A program made the position numbers and the translations under genes. A DNA stretch of 64,000 nt from Carallia brachiata (Eukaryota > Streptophyta > Magnoliopsida > Malpighiales > Rhizophoraceae), in NCBI GenBank assembly GCA_021464245.1, contig JADCRB010000046.1:3717122-3781121 (forward strand), in the 5' to 3' direction. This document shows, in pieces, positions 34,249-49,200 of this stretch. Positions within the stretch are counted from its first letter, which is position 1. The number at the start of each line of letters is the position of its first letter. A model generated the notes under the pieces. The model had not been told where the DNA came from, did not search any database, and saw nothing but the letters and a program-made list of their open reading frames with translations.

Positions 34249-37171
34249 TTCATTGCTAATTTGCTATAGGAAAATCACTAGAAGTTTAATTAAAAATTGT
34301 CGGTTGTAAAAACGGTTCTAAACAAAAACTTCGTATTCCAATTATCACCCTTATTTTAATAATTTTTTAATTTGTTATGTACATTTTTTTTAACTGGCAT
34401 GGCACTTTGGATTGAGAGAGAGATTGAATTAAGTGTTGTATACATCGTTCATAAATTGTTACACATCAATTTTAACAATTTTACATGTTATAAGTTATAA
34501 AAAAAAAACATATAAAAATTTATGAAACCTACAACTAATCTAGTGTGTAAGAGACTTATATAAGATATACGCAATTAATTCCCACTCAATCCACCAAACT
34601 TTTCCATTTTTTAGTCGTGATTGTTAATTTTTATAGTTTGTGGATTTTACAGATTTATTTGGTATGAATGATGAATTTGAATTGTTGGGCCCCAATTTAA
34701 ATGAATCTGCTCTTTCTTTTTCTTTTGGTATTGTGAAGTTTAGTTGTAGGGGGTGTCTCTAGCTAGAATAAGAGAATGCTTATAGAAATTTACAATAAAA
34801 TTTACGTGTAACTTGTACATGAGAGACTCCAACGGCAACATCTTTGTTAAATCTCATGTGGGTTTAGCTCTTAAGCCCAGAGTCAAGCTTAGATCCATTT
34901 AGCATCTAAGCCCGTGTGGACAGGCCCAACAAGCGCTAATCTAGCGACGGCTTGGTCTTGAGAATGCTAATGCAATCATCATCCTATTAATGCTTGCTGA
35001 TTTAAGTGACATACGGTTCAGGTTTTTTTAAATAAAGTTTTGAGTTTAACTCTTATGTACATAGTAAATGAATGTTATGAGAGTTTTGTCTTCTTTATAG
35101 ATTTTTCTCAACTCAATTCTAAATTAATCGAAATTTAATGTGACTTTTAGATATCGAGAAGTCTTCAACAAAAATAAAAAAAAGGTTGTTTATCATTATT
35201 CTACTATTACTATGTCATGTATAGTACGAATGTGTAGTGTAGTGTTTGCTTAGGAGATTACAATTTAAATTTTTATTTTCAAAATTTCATGTTTCAATCT
35301 TAAAAAAAATTGTGAGAACTATAAGAATGGAAAAGGTATTAATAGAGATTATGCATTTTCACTTGAGAAATGCTTTTTTGACGAGATTTGTCTCGGACAA
35401 ATTGTCGAAGCTTTTTCGCCGGTTCACAGACCACAAAGTTTTTCTGCATGCATGTGGTAGCGTGATATTATGGTTGGCTGCTTTTCCGGTTATCGGTGCA
35501 CACGCATGCTGCACACATTTAATTTAAGGGCTAACTAAAGTACTGATTAAACAGTGTTTGTACCTTTTCACGTGCTCCCGTTGGCTTTGACATTTTTTTT
35601 TTTGGTGTCCTCCGGGGACATAGGCTCTTTATAAGCATGGCTATTGAGTTGGGTTTCCGATGAGAAAGCTTTATGTGTAATTAAGGGTGATCGCCGGCCG
35701 GTTTGGCTGGGAATTGAACTATGTAGTGTTTACACTTTATAGTATCATTGCCGGTGTTTTCTTTATCTTCAGTCAGTGGTTAGGGAGCTCATATTAGGGC
35801 ATTTGAGGAGCAGAACGAGGACCATACGTCTGGGTTGGTGGGAGAACACTACCCTACCACACGAGCTACGCTTAATTTTTAAAATGAGTATGTTTAAAAA
35901 TATAAGAAACACAGAATGAGCCTATTTTTAATGTGAATCCAAAATGAACTTTATTATATGGCTTAACCATGAACTAGCCTAAGTCCATGTTTTATACTTT
36001 CCAATCACAAAATGCCTCCACTTGCATATGAACAGAAAAACATGCGAAAATTAGTGAAAGTTGTAGGGTCTAAATTTTAATGCATAAGATCAAGGGATTA
36101 ATTACCTCTTTAAGTGCAAATTCTCATATCCAATAAAAAAAAAAAAAAAGGATCCTTCCTTTGTCCAATCACTGGGTGGCCAGCCGTTGCATAGTTTACA
36201 GCAACCCACATTGCAAAGTGAAGTTAAAATTTCTGAAAACTTTTTTATTATCTATTTCATTTCTGTTATGTACTTGTGACAAATCATCCCAAAACTCGCT
36301 CTATATCTCTCTTTGCTTGGGGGATGGGGGAACGATTAATATGGTAGTCTAGGCCTTCACGGATTCCAATCTTCTTCATTCCAAATCAAGTCAACACTCA
36401 ACAGCCAGATTGTTCAATCAATTTTGCTCCTTTTAAGTGAAAGGGTAAAGGTTATACGCATTTTTTTAATATCTATTATATATCAATTTTAATAAATTTA
36501 CACGTTATAAATTTTAGAAAAAAAAAATTATGAGACTTATAATTAAGATTAATGTATAACAAATTTATAAATAATATAAACAACCGTTCATTCCATTAAC
36601 ATTTTCCTGATGTGCCATGAGGACTACAGTGCAGCTTTTAGTTACATTAGGCAGTTAGCATTTAAGACTTCTAAGCACACAGTAGCACGACGAACCTAAC
36701 TTTTAACACATTGATGCAAGCAAATTATTACATTCATCCATACTTATTTCTCCTCTCCTAGGTCCACACTCCTGCCTCCACGCCTAATCGTACGGTGGCC
36801 TTGTGATGTAGTTGTCAGTATAATAATACTTATAGTTTACTCCTCAAAATTTGTTCAACCTATCTCATGTAGTAATATAACGCAATTTTTTTTAACAGCA
36901 ACATAACTTATTACCTCTAACTTACATTTTTTTTTACCAAAAGAAGGAAAGAGTTCCTCCCTGCCTAGAAGCAATAAAAACACATAATTTTGACTCTTCT
37001 CTCTCTCTCTCTCTCTCTCTCTGAGTGTTTAACTCCACGTCTCCGTATAACTGTTTCATTAAGAAAGAGAGTAAAGCTTAGCCCTTTTTGTTTTTTGTTC
37101 TTTTGTCTTTCTAATATTTGTCCACTTGTCTTCATGAAACAGAGTGCTCTGCTTCATTTGACACTGTAACA
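34249..37171. other. Intergenic DNA, kinase promoter at right end
   Basis: No gene is supported. Two AT-rich blocks (about 34395-34580 and 36450-36600) share the pattern ATCAATTTTAA..ATTTACA(C/T)GTTATAA and may be relics of one MITE family. A (CT)n tract at about 37001-37022 precedes the kinase start. Confidence 0.45.
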
Positions 37172-40100
37172 ATGAAATACATAAGAACTGGCAGCTTGAA
37201 GAGGCTGTTTTCAATAAAAAGGCACAATATTGAAGAAGAAGAAGAAGAAGACTTCACGGATGAAGAAAACAAGAAGGGGACGGTCAAGGTTGTTGAAGAA
37301 CCAAAGCATTCTCCAAGCCCCTCCTGGAGATGCTTCTCTTATGAAGAAATCTTTGATGCCACCGGTGGGTTCAGCCCAGGTTTGTGCCACTTACACTAAA
37401 GGACTTTTTTTTTTTTGGGGGTCTATGACCATTTTTCATTTTATGATGTTTAAACTGATTTCTTATGGGGCCATTAGAGAACATGGTGGGCAAAGGAGGG
37501 TATGCAGAAGTATACAAGGGAGTGTCAAAGGAAGGAGATGAAATTGCAGTGAAGAGGCTAACAAAAGCTTCTTGCAGTGATGAGAGGAAAGAGAAAGAGT
37601 TCTTGACAGAGATTGGGACAATTGGTCATGTTTGCCATCCTAATGTGTTGCCTCTCTTGGGTTGTTGCATTGACAATGGGCTTTATCTCATTTTCCATTT
37701 CTCCTCCAAAGGCTCTGTTGCTTCCCTTCTCCATGGTTGGTACACAAAACAAACTAGCTTGAAGAAACATCACATGAACACCCTTTTGTTTTAGCTGCTT
37801 CTTTCCTGGTTTTCCTTCAGTTTCATCATATTGATAACTACCTTTGTGTTATTTATTTTTTGTAGGTGAGAAATTTCCAGCTATGGGTTGGCAAATAAGG
37901 TATGATATTGCTATTGGAACTGCCAGAGGCCTCCATTACTTGCACAAAGGATGTCAACGAAGGATAATTCACCGGGACATCAAATCATCAAACATTCTAT
38001 TGACAGCTGATTTTGAACCTATGGTAAGGTATCATATGGGAATTTTCTCTTTTGCCAAATCTATTTCGCCATCATGGGTTTGATATTTAATGTTTTTCTT
38101 TCAAATGTCACAGATATCTGATTTTGGGTAGCAAAATGGCTTCCATCTCAGTGGAGTCACCACTCGATTGCCCCGATTGAAGGACATTCGGGTATCTAGC
38201 AAAATTCTCGACTAAAAGTCTGATTCTTTTGTTATATTGTATCATGATTTCGATTGAAATTCACGAAGAGATTGCTTGTTTTATAGGCATATAGCACCTG
38301 AGTACTATATGCATGGAATAGTTGATGAGAAGACTGATGTCTTTGCATTTGGAGTTTTTCTACTGGAGATCATTTCTGGCAGGAAACCAGTAGATGGCTC
38401 TCACCACAGCTTGCACAGCTGGGTAATGGCATCCTTTCAAATCTGTTGAGAAACATGGAAATCTCAATATTTCTTTAGACATGATGGTTTGATGTAATTT
38501 TATACGTATCTTTCAGCTGTACTAATTGTTTGAAGTTGAATTTAACAGGCTAGACCAATTTTTAAACAAGGCGAGATTGAACAGCTGGTGGATCCAAGGC
38601 TTGGAGGGGCCTATGATGTTACACAGCTGAGAAGACTGGCCTTTGCTGCATCTCTTTGCATTCGGGCATCTCCAACGTGGCGTCCAACAATGAATGAGGT
38701 AGCTATTTCTGATGCTGTAATTCTAATTTCATGTCACAATGATGAGCTTATTATGTCAAATTATCAATGGAAAGTATAATTTTCACGTCCATTCAACAGA
38801 TATGGACCATTGACAAAATTGCATTGCTAACATGTTTCGTAATGGTCTCTTTTCACAGAATGTGACAATTAGCAACAACTGAAGTGATATAGTCACTTTA
38901 TTCATACAATGAACAGTTCAATGAACAGTTCTATGCAACAAAGAATGTTAATCGTTGAGAAAGTTCTGAAAAACTGCTACATGTATTAAGTTTAATGAAC
39001 TTCTTGGCATGCTTCATGTTTACTAGCCAATAGTTGACCGCATAAGTGACTATTTCTATTGTTAGCCTCACACAAGTTTATGCTATTGTATTACCAACTC
39101 TCAGATATTATAAGGTCTCACCCACTTAAAGAATTTTTGGGTTTTCCTCTGTGATGACTTTGCATATCCTTTTCACCAGTTAAGAAGACTGCAACATGTA
39201 AACACAGATTTGGCGTTTTTTTAGGCATTGATAGAAGGCTTTTTGTTTTATTCACGCAATGGCAAATAGTCAGAGGACGTTCAATCCTACCTAACCTAAA
39301 TTTTAAGCTAAACCAGAAAATAATCTACTGCACCTCCCCATGTGACTAGGAGATGAGATTGTGATTATTAAAATGATTGGCAAAACGAGTCCTGTTTCAG
39401 ACTGATTATTGTGACAAATATGCCTCACATACTATGTTATAGGAAATATTTAGTGAAATTTTTTTAGTGTGATCAAAATAGGATCAAAATGAAATGTGTC
39501 GTTAGATGATTAAAATTAGAAAAAAAATAAATAAGTTATTAATTGTCGTTAAATAAACTGTGTGACTATTTTAATACTACTTAAAATTAAGTTATGTAGT
39601 AAAACACTTTATATTATTTTGAACGAGACAATGGGGTTTTCCATCCTTTTGAATCAGCTGCATAGAAAAGATCCTTCTTTTGGCCAGATTATTTAGGCAG
39701 TCATGTATTCTTTACTCTAAAATTAATTGCAGATGAGGACATCTTGTCTGCTGAGCTTGTGGGCCTCTTTTTTTGTAATATAATCCCGAGAACATAGTTT
39801 AGATTTTCTGTGTACCCCTTTTAATATAGGACAAAACATTGAGTGATTTTTTTATCTACATCTCCCATTTGCACTGTAAGGGAGAACAAGTTTTCATATT
39901 CAATTGCAAATCTTTTCTTTCTGTCATATTGTTTCAAAGAATGGGTCATGATGAAGAATATGGTATATGCTTTAACATAAATTAATCTTCTTTAATCAAT
40001 GATGATGGTTTAGAATTGTGGAGCCATTTTTATAAAGTCAAAATGTCGGATATACCAAATAATGAACTCTTGATGTTAACATCATTAATGTTCATTGACA

Positions 40101-40263
40101 GATATTAGAAGTAATGCTAGAGGGGGAGGCGGATAAAGAGAGATGGAAAATGCCAAAGGAAGAAGAGCAGGATGAATTCTGGGGATTCGAAGATCTGGAG
40201 TACGAATGTGACAGTTCCTTCTCAATCTCACCACAAGATTCAATCTCCACACGAAGCTCTTAG
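37172..40263 (+). CDS. Receptor-like cytoplasmic kinase, class VI-like
   Basis: Seven exons: 37172-37379, 37478-37735, 37866-38023, 38114-38191, 38287-38422, 38549-38698 and 40103-40263, all GT-AG; the last intron is 1.4 kb. There is no signal peptide or membrane segment. The N-terminus [15 protein letters not shown] and an acidic stretch precede the kinase domain: glycine loop [15 protein letters not shown]-type lysine in EIAVKRL, catalytic [17 protein letters not shown] in [10 protein letters not shown], and RPTMNE. The acidic tail ends ISTRSS. RLCK-VI kinases include ROP-GTPase-binding kinases (RBK1/RBK2); that specific match is inference. Exon 4 breaks frame twice by one missing base: near 38129 (DFG then TAG instead of DFGLAK) and near 38183 (EGTFG expected). 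An ATG at 37118 is an alternative start. Confidence 0.88.
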
Positions 40264-40673
40264 ATCATGAAAAATCCTAACCATCAACTTGTTACACGTG
40301 TAAATATGGAAGTTGTAAGTTGGTATGAGTAAAGTGGGGACTGCTTATCATTTCATCTTCTTCCCAATACATGAGAAGAAGTTTAGTATTCCGTCTCACA
40401 TCCTGAATGCAATAAAATTAATATTTTTTATAATTAGATTGATATATGTGCTACGTCCGATTAGTAAGTGACACAAAAAGATTAGAGTGAAACAGGCTGT
40501 GCAGACAAAAAAGTAAACTAAGTTTTGATATCATATTAAATAATGACCGTAAATCTCAAAATCTACTAAAATACTATAACTCAAAGTTATTATAAATTAA
40601 GTTATAAACTTATTTCTTCTCAATACAGAACATTATATTCTTTGACAATTAAAAACAACAATTGAAACACTAA
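40264..40673. other. Kinase 3' flank
   Basis: Probable 3' UTR and intergenic sequence. An AATAAA occurs near 40412. Nothing else is recognised. Confidence 0.5.
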
Positions 40674-41371
40674 GGGCCCGTTTGGAGTGGTTTAAGTTTT
40701 CTGTTTTCTGTTTTCTGTTTATTTTTCACAAAAAAAAACAGGAAATATGTTTGTTATTGATTCTGTTTTCTATTTTTTGTTGAAAAGTTAAAAGTGTTTT
40801 TCAAAGAAAAAAATCAAATTGGGAAAACAATAAAAATAGCTTTCCGATTTTGTTTTTCACTTTTTTTTCTATACTTTCTCTCACAACATTTTCTTTCTCT
40901 ATCCACCCTCTTTACCATATCTCTCTTTACTCATCCTCTCTCTATCCCTCTATATTTTTTCTCTCACTACTCATTCTCTCTCAACTCATTCTCTCGCTAC
41001 CCTCTCTCTCCCTTTTCTATCTCTACCATTCTCTCTCTACCCTCTCTCTCTTCTCATTCTCTCTCTACCCAGACTCTTTCACTTTTTTCTTGTTTTACCA
41101 TTCTCTCTACTCATTCTCTTTCTACCCTCTCTCTCTCTCATTTTTTTCTCTCTATCATTCTCTTTACTCGTTCTTTCTCTACCCTCTCTCTCTTTTCTCT
41201 CTTAGTCATTTTCTCTACTCATTCTCTCTCTATCCTCTCTCTCTCATTTTCTCTCTCTACTATTCTGTTTACTCATTCTTTCTCAACCCTTTCTCTTTAT
41301 GTCATTATCTCTTCTCATTCTCTTTCTTCTCTCTTTCTCTCTCCTTTTTCTCTCTCTACTCATTTTCTCTC

Positions 41372-41408
<37 letters not shown>

Positions 41409-41596
41409 ATTTTTCTCTCTATATTTATACTCTTTTTACCATTTCTCTCACTATCCTTTTTCTACCTATTTTTTTATTCTTATAGAAAAAAATAAAAATT
41501 GACAACAATAAATATAAAAATTCAGCAAATAGCAAAAACAAAAAACAGAAATTGAAAAGTAGAAATAAAAAACTGACAGCGCCTCCAAATAGACCC
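40674..41596. mobile_element. Candidate MITE with an expanded CT-rich core
   Basis: The left end GGGCCCGTTTGGAG mirrors the right end CTCCAAATAGACCC (10 of 14 paired). Flanks are TAA on the left and TTA on the right, suggestive of but not proving a PIF/Harbinger-type target. About 600 bases of the interior are a degenerate pyrimidine microsatellite (CTCTCTACTCATT-like units), including pure CT at 41378-41405. Its long Ser/Leu/Phe frames are composition artefacts. Confidence 0.55.
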
Positions 41597-44068
41597 TTAA
41601 AATTTAACACACCAAGATTATCTCATCAATGTATACATAAGAAAAAATTTGCATTTGTGGTTGCTTACACGGACGGTGCTGTTGGAAGACATTGACAACT
41701 GGAAATTTAAACAGCAAAAAGTTGAGGAACACTGCAGATCATGTTTGTTGGGTAAATGTCAATTAATATGCAGAAAAAGGTTATTTTCATGCTTTTGTTC
41801 ACAATTAATCTGCCAAAAATAGCAGGTTATAAAAGTGAGCTTGGTTTCCTGTCAACAAAATTCATCTTGGCCATTTTTATGGGTGGAAAATGAAATTTGA
41901 TGAGGAACACATAAATGCAGCTTGGTCACCTGTTATTATTGGTGCTGCTGTGTTGGCGTAAAATGTTGCTAATGTTCACTTGACTTGAATGTCAAAAAAA
42001 ATTAAAAAAAAATTCCTTCAGTAGAGAAAAAAAATTGTTTTAGAAAAAATTTCCCTGCTGTGTGTCACCTGTTTGAGCCAACATGTTTTGGGAAAACATT
42101 AATTTTTTTTTTTAAATTTTGAGTTTTCCGTTCAAATTGAGTGAACATGCAATCAGTTTGATGGAATGTGCAACAGATTCATTATAATGTGTAACGAGTG
42201 GCTCATTCCAGATACAACTAAGGAGCTCTTTAACAAATGGTAGGAATACTAATGCTTCATAAATTAGTCCTTCGTTCGGGATACAAATTGTACAAGCACC
42301 CGTTGTTTTGACTATATCCATACTCTTGTACATAAAGAGTTGTACCCAACCAACGTGTTAATGAATTCTATACATTTATTATTTTTATTTTAATATTTTT
42401 ACAAAATTAAAATTTAAATGTAGATAAGTATCACCTTAAAATATAAAGTGTAAACCTAAATAGAGTGCGCTAAAAAAAATTCCAAAAAAAAAAATGTTTT
42501 TTCTTCAATTTTTATTTTAGAAACCAAAAAAATATTAAAAAACTCTTGGTTTGGGACCTCCGAGTATAACTCAGGGGTGCCAAACTTTACCGTTCTTTTT
42601 AACTGGGTCAAATTTATCTCTCTCATAAGTTAGATCGACTCCATAATCCCTAATTTGGAACATTAATCATCTTTGCATTAGGCTATATCCTTCCTCTTGA
42701 AGAGAAACATCTCACCATTACAATCAGGCAAAGAAACAAGGCAGTTAAAAGAAACAGGCAGACTTGTCCTAATGATGCAATGGGGTCGGCAAACATGCAT
42801 GGTCCGCGTTGGACTGTGTATTTGGGACACATGATTTCGTATGCATTCGTTAAGCTCTGCCCTCCACATGTCTCTTATATGCGTGTGTGCTTGCGAGATA
42901 GAAGCATCTAAAGCCTTAATTTAATGCTTATTCGTGATTTGATTAGTGGGTCAACTGGTTGTTAAACATAAAATGACTTTTGGGGGTCGGTAGTGCAACA
43001 ACAATAACTATCGTGCGAGAAAAGGGGCGTGGCTTGTCAAGCGAAAGGGGATAGCCAGTGGCCTGACAAGAAAAATCATGAACCAATTTATGAGTCTTGT
43101 AGGTGAACGACTCACAGATTGTTCTAGTCACGGTTCAAATCAGAATTTAAAAAAAAACACAAAACCAACCTGAAACCGAAAGATTGAAATAATATCTTCA
43201 TTAGCCGGAAGGAACTTATCTCAACTAACTTCATTACTAAAAACAAACAATAAACTTGTTTATCGATTCGGGTTCTCCTGACTGGAAAACCACCCGTTTT
43301 GATTCGAAAACTGGCCAATATTCACCCTACTAACACACACATGTACATGGTCTGGAGACTGCTTTTGTTGGTTAAACAATAATCAATGGTGACTTTTTTT
43401 TTTTTTTGGGTAAGTTTGATGTTTTCAATTTCAAATGTAGAACCAGGCCGCCCATGCCTTCTTATTTTTTTTTTTATTTTTTTTATTTATTTTTTTTTTT
43501 TTATAGGGACCTTTCTAACAAACTTGCTCGGTGCGCTGGACCTTGCCGCCTAAAAATTCTATACAAAGGGAAAAAGGAAAACACCAATTCAACTAACATG
43601 GCCTTCACTGTATATGAGCAAACTTTGCCATAGCCATATTAAAATGGTGATAGATGGCTAACTAATGAATTTAAACCCCAAAAAAAAAAAAAAAGGCAAT
43701 TGGCACGGGCTTCCTCAGATTGAGAAGCCCAAAAGGTTTCTCTCAAGGGATCTAGATGTGGCCATTCTTGCGTAAAGAGAGAGTGGTACAACATTGGCAG
43801 ATGGCACCCTACAATGTAGTCTTTAAGAGTTAGAGGCTAACTGATTTGAGGAGAGGGAAGGTGAGGCAACAGGTTTGGGGATGGAACCCGACCTGTTGGT
43901 TGGAGGAAGACCCCCGACCAAAATAGCTAAAGCTGCGCCTCAATTTTACATCACTTTTAATTTGCCTTTGTCCTATTACAGCAGCAGTCAACAATTAAGC
44001 AGTGAAATAGATCCTACCAAAAATTTCAAAACTTGCATCGGCAAAAAAAGGCATCGAATCTAGCATCT
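41597..44068. other. Intergenic DNA downstream of two convergent genes
   Basis: No gene is supported. There are T-rich tracts near 43390-43410 and 43467-43504 and an A-run near 43680. The last few hundred bases are probably WDR75 3' UTR. Confidence 0.5.
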
Positions 44069-46187
44069 CTACTCTACGGTGGTAGTCCTCTTCTCCAACA
44101 ATGATTCCAAGAATGTTGTACACAACTTGGTTAGCGGTGGAAGACTGTGTGATGACCCACTAAATATTGTTTCCCATGGCCTCTCGGATGGCACCGATTG
44201 GACCCCTAGTTTCTGGCTTCCCTCCAAGCCAAGATCCGGGAGTTCCCCATAAATAGAGGCATACCCAAATTTACCTGCCACAAAGAAGAGGCAATAAAAT
44301 TTCATTGCACTTGAAAGTTTCCACAACCCAAGAACAATACCAACAACCACCCATTAACAGTGATATTCTGTAATTATGAACTGAAAAAAGAAGGAATAAA
44401 CTAATCCGAAGTTAAAGAAAACGCCCCAGTAATTAGTGTCCGCCCTCGACAATTTAATGAATTTGAGTTGGAACATACCACTAATGATGTCAGAAGATCA
44501 ATATATATATATATGGCCTAGCAAATTTAAAGACGCACCTGCTTCTTCTAGGTCAACATGACCCTTCCGCCGGCTCATGCTAAGTTCATTAGCTTCACTC
44601 CCATATGGGTCAAATAGGACATATTCGTGATCACTGTTCATGTATGCAAGTAATGCTACAGGAGATCTCCCATCTAATTTATCTTCTTCCATCGAAGAGG
44701 GATTCCCTTCAAAGAAACCAATTGCCCCTCCCTTGGCCTAAATTTAAAAGAATAGAGAGTTAGAATAGCAAGTACCAAGTCATTCAACGACGACCATTCG
44801 GTCATAATGCAGTTAAAGTAGTATCACCGATCAGGCATGTTGAAGCATTCCACCGAGATCTTTGTAAAATTCTTGACAAATTACTGGTTCAAACACTAAT
44901 TCTTCAGACAATTGACATACGGACAACAAGCAAATGGAACTTATATAATCACATTGCTGGATTTTTTTTTTAATAAAAAAAAAAAAGCTCTATTTTCTGT
45001 GTCCCCTTTTATCTCATAATTTTCCACTCACTAGCCTTGCCGTGACCGAAATTTGACCGCCTGCATCGCGACATAGGTATTGTGACAATTTTTACAATAT
45101 CTCAGATGTGAGTTGATGGCACATTAAATTCTCTTAGAATAATAAAATTTTCAATCCCTCCTGAAAACCTTTACATTTACAGGGGCAGTAAAAATCTCTT
45201 TGGACTTGGAAGTGGTCAAGCCTATTCTTCTATTTTCTTTTTGTGGAAAAATAAGAGGAAAGCACAACCACTCCAATTTATGAACCCCCACAAACTAGCC
45301 CAACTAAAGACACTATATCAATTAGACTGGACAATACATAAGGCCAGGACTAACATAGATCTCACCTTCTTCACCAACCAGGAAGCAACAGGAACAGGAT
45401 CAGATGCATGATAATAAGATTACACCATCTCTTTCTTTAAATGTTGTTCCATTCAAATTGTTGCATTTCGATGGTTCAGTGAAAAGTACAAGAGCAGCAA
45501 AAATTGATGAGTCTGCCACACTGGCAACAGCTGTACCAGCATTTATGCATAGCATAAAGTAAAAAAAAATATAAACAATAAAAATCAGAGTAATGATAAG
45601 GTTCTCTAACTGCTTCAACAAGGTAAAAAAAAAAAGAGAAACAATAACACAACGGTAATGCAAGATGCACCAAAACCAGGTGCAGGTAGTGCCAAATTGA
45701 AAATTTGAGAGGTTGGACCTGCAAGTTTCATAGTTTGCAAATTCCATAACATAGAATACGATAATGTCAAGATACTCATTTTGCATGAACGAATACAATA
45801 ACGTCATGATACTCATTTTGCCTTAAAACACAAGATTAATCGAAGCTTATCCTTTAATTAAGCACTTATCATAGATATCAGAATTACCAAATGTCAAATT
45901 TTGCTTGAATATTGAGCAGTAAAAACAAGACATGCAATATTCCATGACAGACAAATGACATCACTGAGTGGTCAAAAGACGAGGGCCGGTTCCAACTGAA
46001 AAGCAGAGAATATATATACCTTCAACATGAATCTTATATGACCAAGATATAGAAAGCTTCGACATACTCCAAACAGATAGTTGTGACTTTGAACCACTGG
46101 ATGCAGAAACAAGATACTCTGACATTCCAACAAAAGAGAGGGAAACAATTGGCTGCAAAAGGTTTTATATAACGAGTTACATAAGAA

Positions 46188-46246
<59 letters not shown>

Positions 46247-49200
46247 TGGATGCAATTAGGAGCCAAAAATGCCATATCGTGTTCCATAGAGCATCATAGA
46301 CCAAAAAGATGAGATGCTCTCAGCTGACAGGGTTCTTAATATTTTCTAATTTTTTTCTCCTCTCAGAGCTCTTCAAATTTATCTCTTTGGATGGCAAAAA
46401 TTTCTTGCTTGACATCTGCTAAGAAAGTCAAGAAGACTCTCACTCCGAGACAATTTCACGGATCAACATCAGATGTAAATCAAAACATAACTATTATATT
46501 TACTCCTGGCACACAACATCAGCATTATGAGAACTCAAACAAGGATAAACCCCCTAAAACACCCCATGCACTAGACCACAGCAAAAGTTAAAGCAATATA
46601 TACGATGACAAGCTACAAAGGTAAGAAGGTTCCTTGTAAGGCAGGCAACGTTGGGAAGCATTTAGAAACTAAAACAAGGATAAACCACTATACTGCCCAT
46701 GCATTTGACCATGCAAAAGTTAAAGGACCAACACAAACAATGAAGCTACAAGGATGTGCAACAGGGTTCCTTGGAAGGTGGATGAGTGTCGGGAAGCTAA
46801 TCTGTCTGTTACAGTGAGCCACACATATCAGTATCAGTACCAGTACCAGGTACATATACAAGTATGCATGATATCTGTTCACGCAAACATGCATGTGCAA
46901 GCAGATGCATGGGATGTTGAAATGGAGTCGTGGTCAGGATGTAGAATAATTACTGTAACAGTCTCTCCCACTACAGCAACGAGAACATTCTTTTCTGGAT
47001 CCCATAATGTGATAACAGTTTCAGCTGCAACAGCCAATACAGAACCATCACCAGAAAATGCAGCAGCTGTCATTGGCCTTTTCCTGCAATTAGAGAGACC
47101 GATTAATTTGGATAACAAAATTCGCTGGGTGATGTTGCCAACAGCCATATGTCAAGTCTGAATGCAATATTCAGTCATCAAAGTTCCAAAGGGACAGAAA
47201 ATACAGAATAAGGAAGACAAAAAAAAAAAACGTATAATTCCACTTGCAAATGAATCAGTACTTGAGCAACAGATTGACTCGAAAAGTCAATGCAACCTAT
47301 GCCATATTGCATTAAGGAAAATGAAGTAACAGAAACAATAAAAGGAACATTGCAGACCTCTATAAACTCCAATTATACCTGTAAGAGCCAAAAGCGTGGC
47401 AAGTCCATCCAGAATTTTGCAGCGTTTGATCTTTCTGCTGAATCCCATTATTGCAAGCCCAAACCTGCGGCATTCAAGAAGAAACTTAAGCATGGCAGCA
47501 GGAAAGAAAGTACCAAAAACTGCAATCTGACCATACAGCTTTACCTTGAAGTCCCCACCATATGATGAACTAACAGCCATTCGACGGTAGGATGGAAGGC
47601 AATACCAGAAATTCCAGCATCCCTATACAATTCACATATGATGTTCTCATTATTTCAGTATAACACATTTAATGACTACATTCTTATCATCACAGCAATC
47701 CAATACAAATGATCAAACAAGAACAACCAAGCATTTACATGCACGATGGCACACGCAGACATGGATAGAACAGCACACCAGGACACATTGTTTGGCATGT
47801 AATTAATAAGACAAAGAAGTTACATAACCAGACAGTTTGATTTTAAACCCAATACTGATAAGGAACAGGCATTTTGCTCTTATCATGGTTACATAGAAAG
47901 TGCTGCTGTCTATGCATGCAAACACCTCATTAAACTTCAGTAGTTGTCATCACTCCAGTTTCTGAAGAAATAGACTCGGATGAATACCGGTGGGGTTCAT
48001 AAACTATGGTAGACAGGCTGAATTCTTTGTTATGTAACCCGGCAGTCCAAAACTTGAGACAAACAAGACCTCCCAAGCCCTCTTCAGCGAGCTTCAGTTC
48101 TGCAGTACTCATCATGGAGCCATCTGGGGATAGAGCCACTAAGGTCACTACCACCTATACCCACAAATATTCAAAACAGGTAGTGAATTCTAATTCTCAG
48201 CAATTAAAATCAAAGTTAGTACAAGTGCGTTACTATTATAACCATGCCAACGGATATGAAGAGCAAATGTCATCTTGAAAAGTGGAAACAACCGATAACC
48301 AAGTTCATTACCGTGACTTCATCACCTGGTTGATGGTTTCTTTCACAGACTTGAACCTGAAAGGCCACAAGTAGAAAGTTAAAGTCCCCTCTATTTGATG
48401 CATGCCTGAAAAGGTTGGGAATTACTTTTACACGGGAACGAAAAATAATGAGTAAAAAAAATGATAAGTAGGAATTACCATTTCATATAATGAAAGTAGA
48501 AAGTGTAAAACCAACTAGATATTAGCATACAATCTTTCAGAAGAAAAATGAAAATGATGGATCAATGTAGGTAAAGAGTGTTAGCAGACAATTCATTTTC
48601 TTGACTAGGAAATAATGCAGGACAAGAGCAAGCTGAAGATTTGACTGGGGGACTTAACTGTGACCCAAATGCTATAAAAAAGAGAAATTGAAATATCATA
48701 TGAAAATATGCATACATACAACCTACAAAAAGGTGAACACCAATTCCTATTGCTTTTAAGCATAAACATATGGACTTTCTCCGAGCATGCAAAAGCTATA
48801 TATGAAGGGAACAATACAATTTACTCATTAAGAGAAAATTGCATAAATAGAATCAAAGCAAAAAAATAAGTCCTCACATCAGCTACTCCACGGTCATCAA
48901 ACAGGCTGTATAATTGGATACAGTAGTTTTCTGTACGTAAGGCAGCTAATCCAGCATTGTGATCGAAGGCAACACCAGCATACAAGCCTTCATAAGTTTG
49001 CAGAAGTGAACATGGAAGCTGAAAATTGCAGCACAAAATTTTAATGGAAAAGAACTGTCTTCCAGAAAGTAAAAGAATGCACATAATAAAGAAGCAGGTG
49101 AAAGAATGATAGTGGAATACAAGTAGAACTGTCTTCCACAAGTCCTGCAACTAATGGATGTTTAAACTCACAATGTGTTCTTGCTATTTTTCCAAGCAAG

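Noticed and set aside
40794..41495. Plus-strand frames of 211-233 codons
   Set aside because: Pure Ser/Leu/Phe/Tyr low complexity produced by the CT-rich microsatellite; two frames are open at once.
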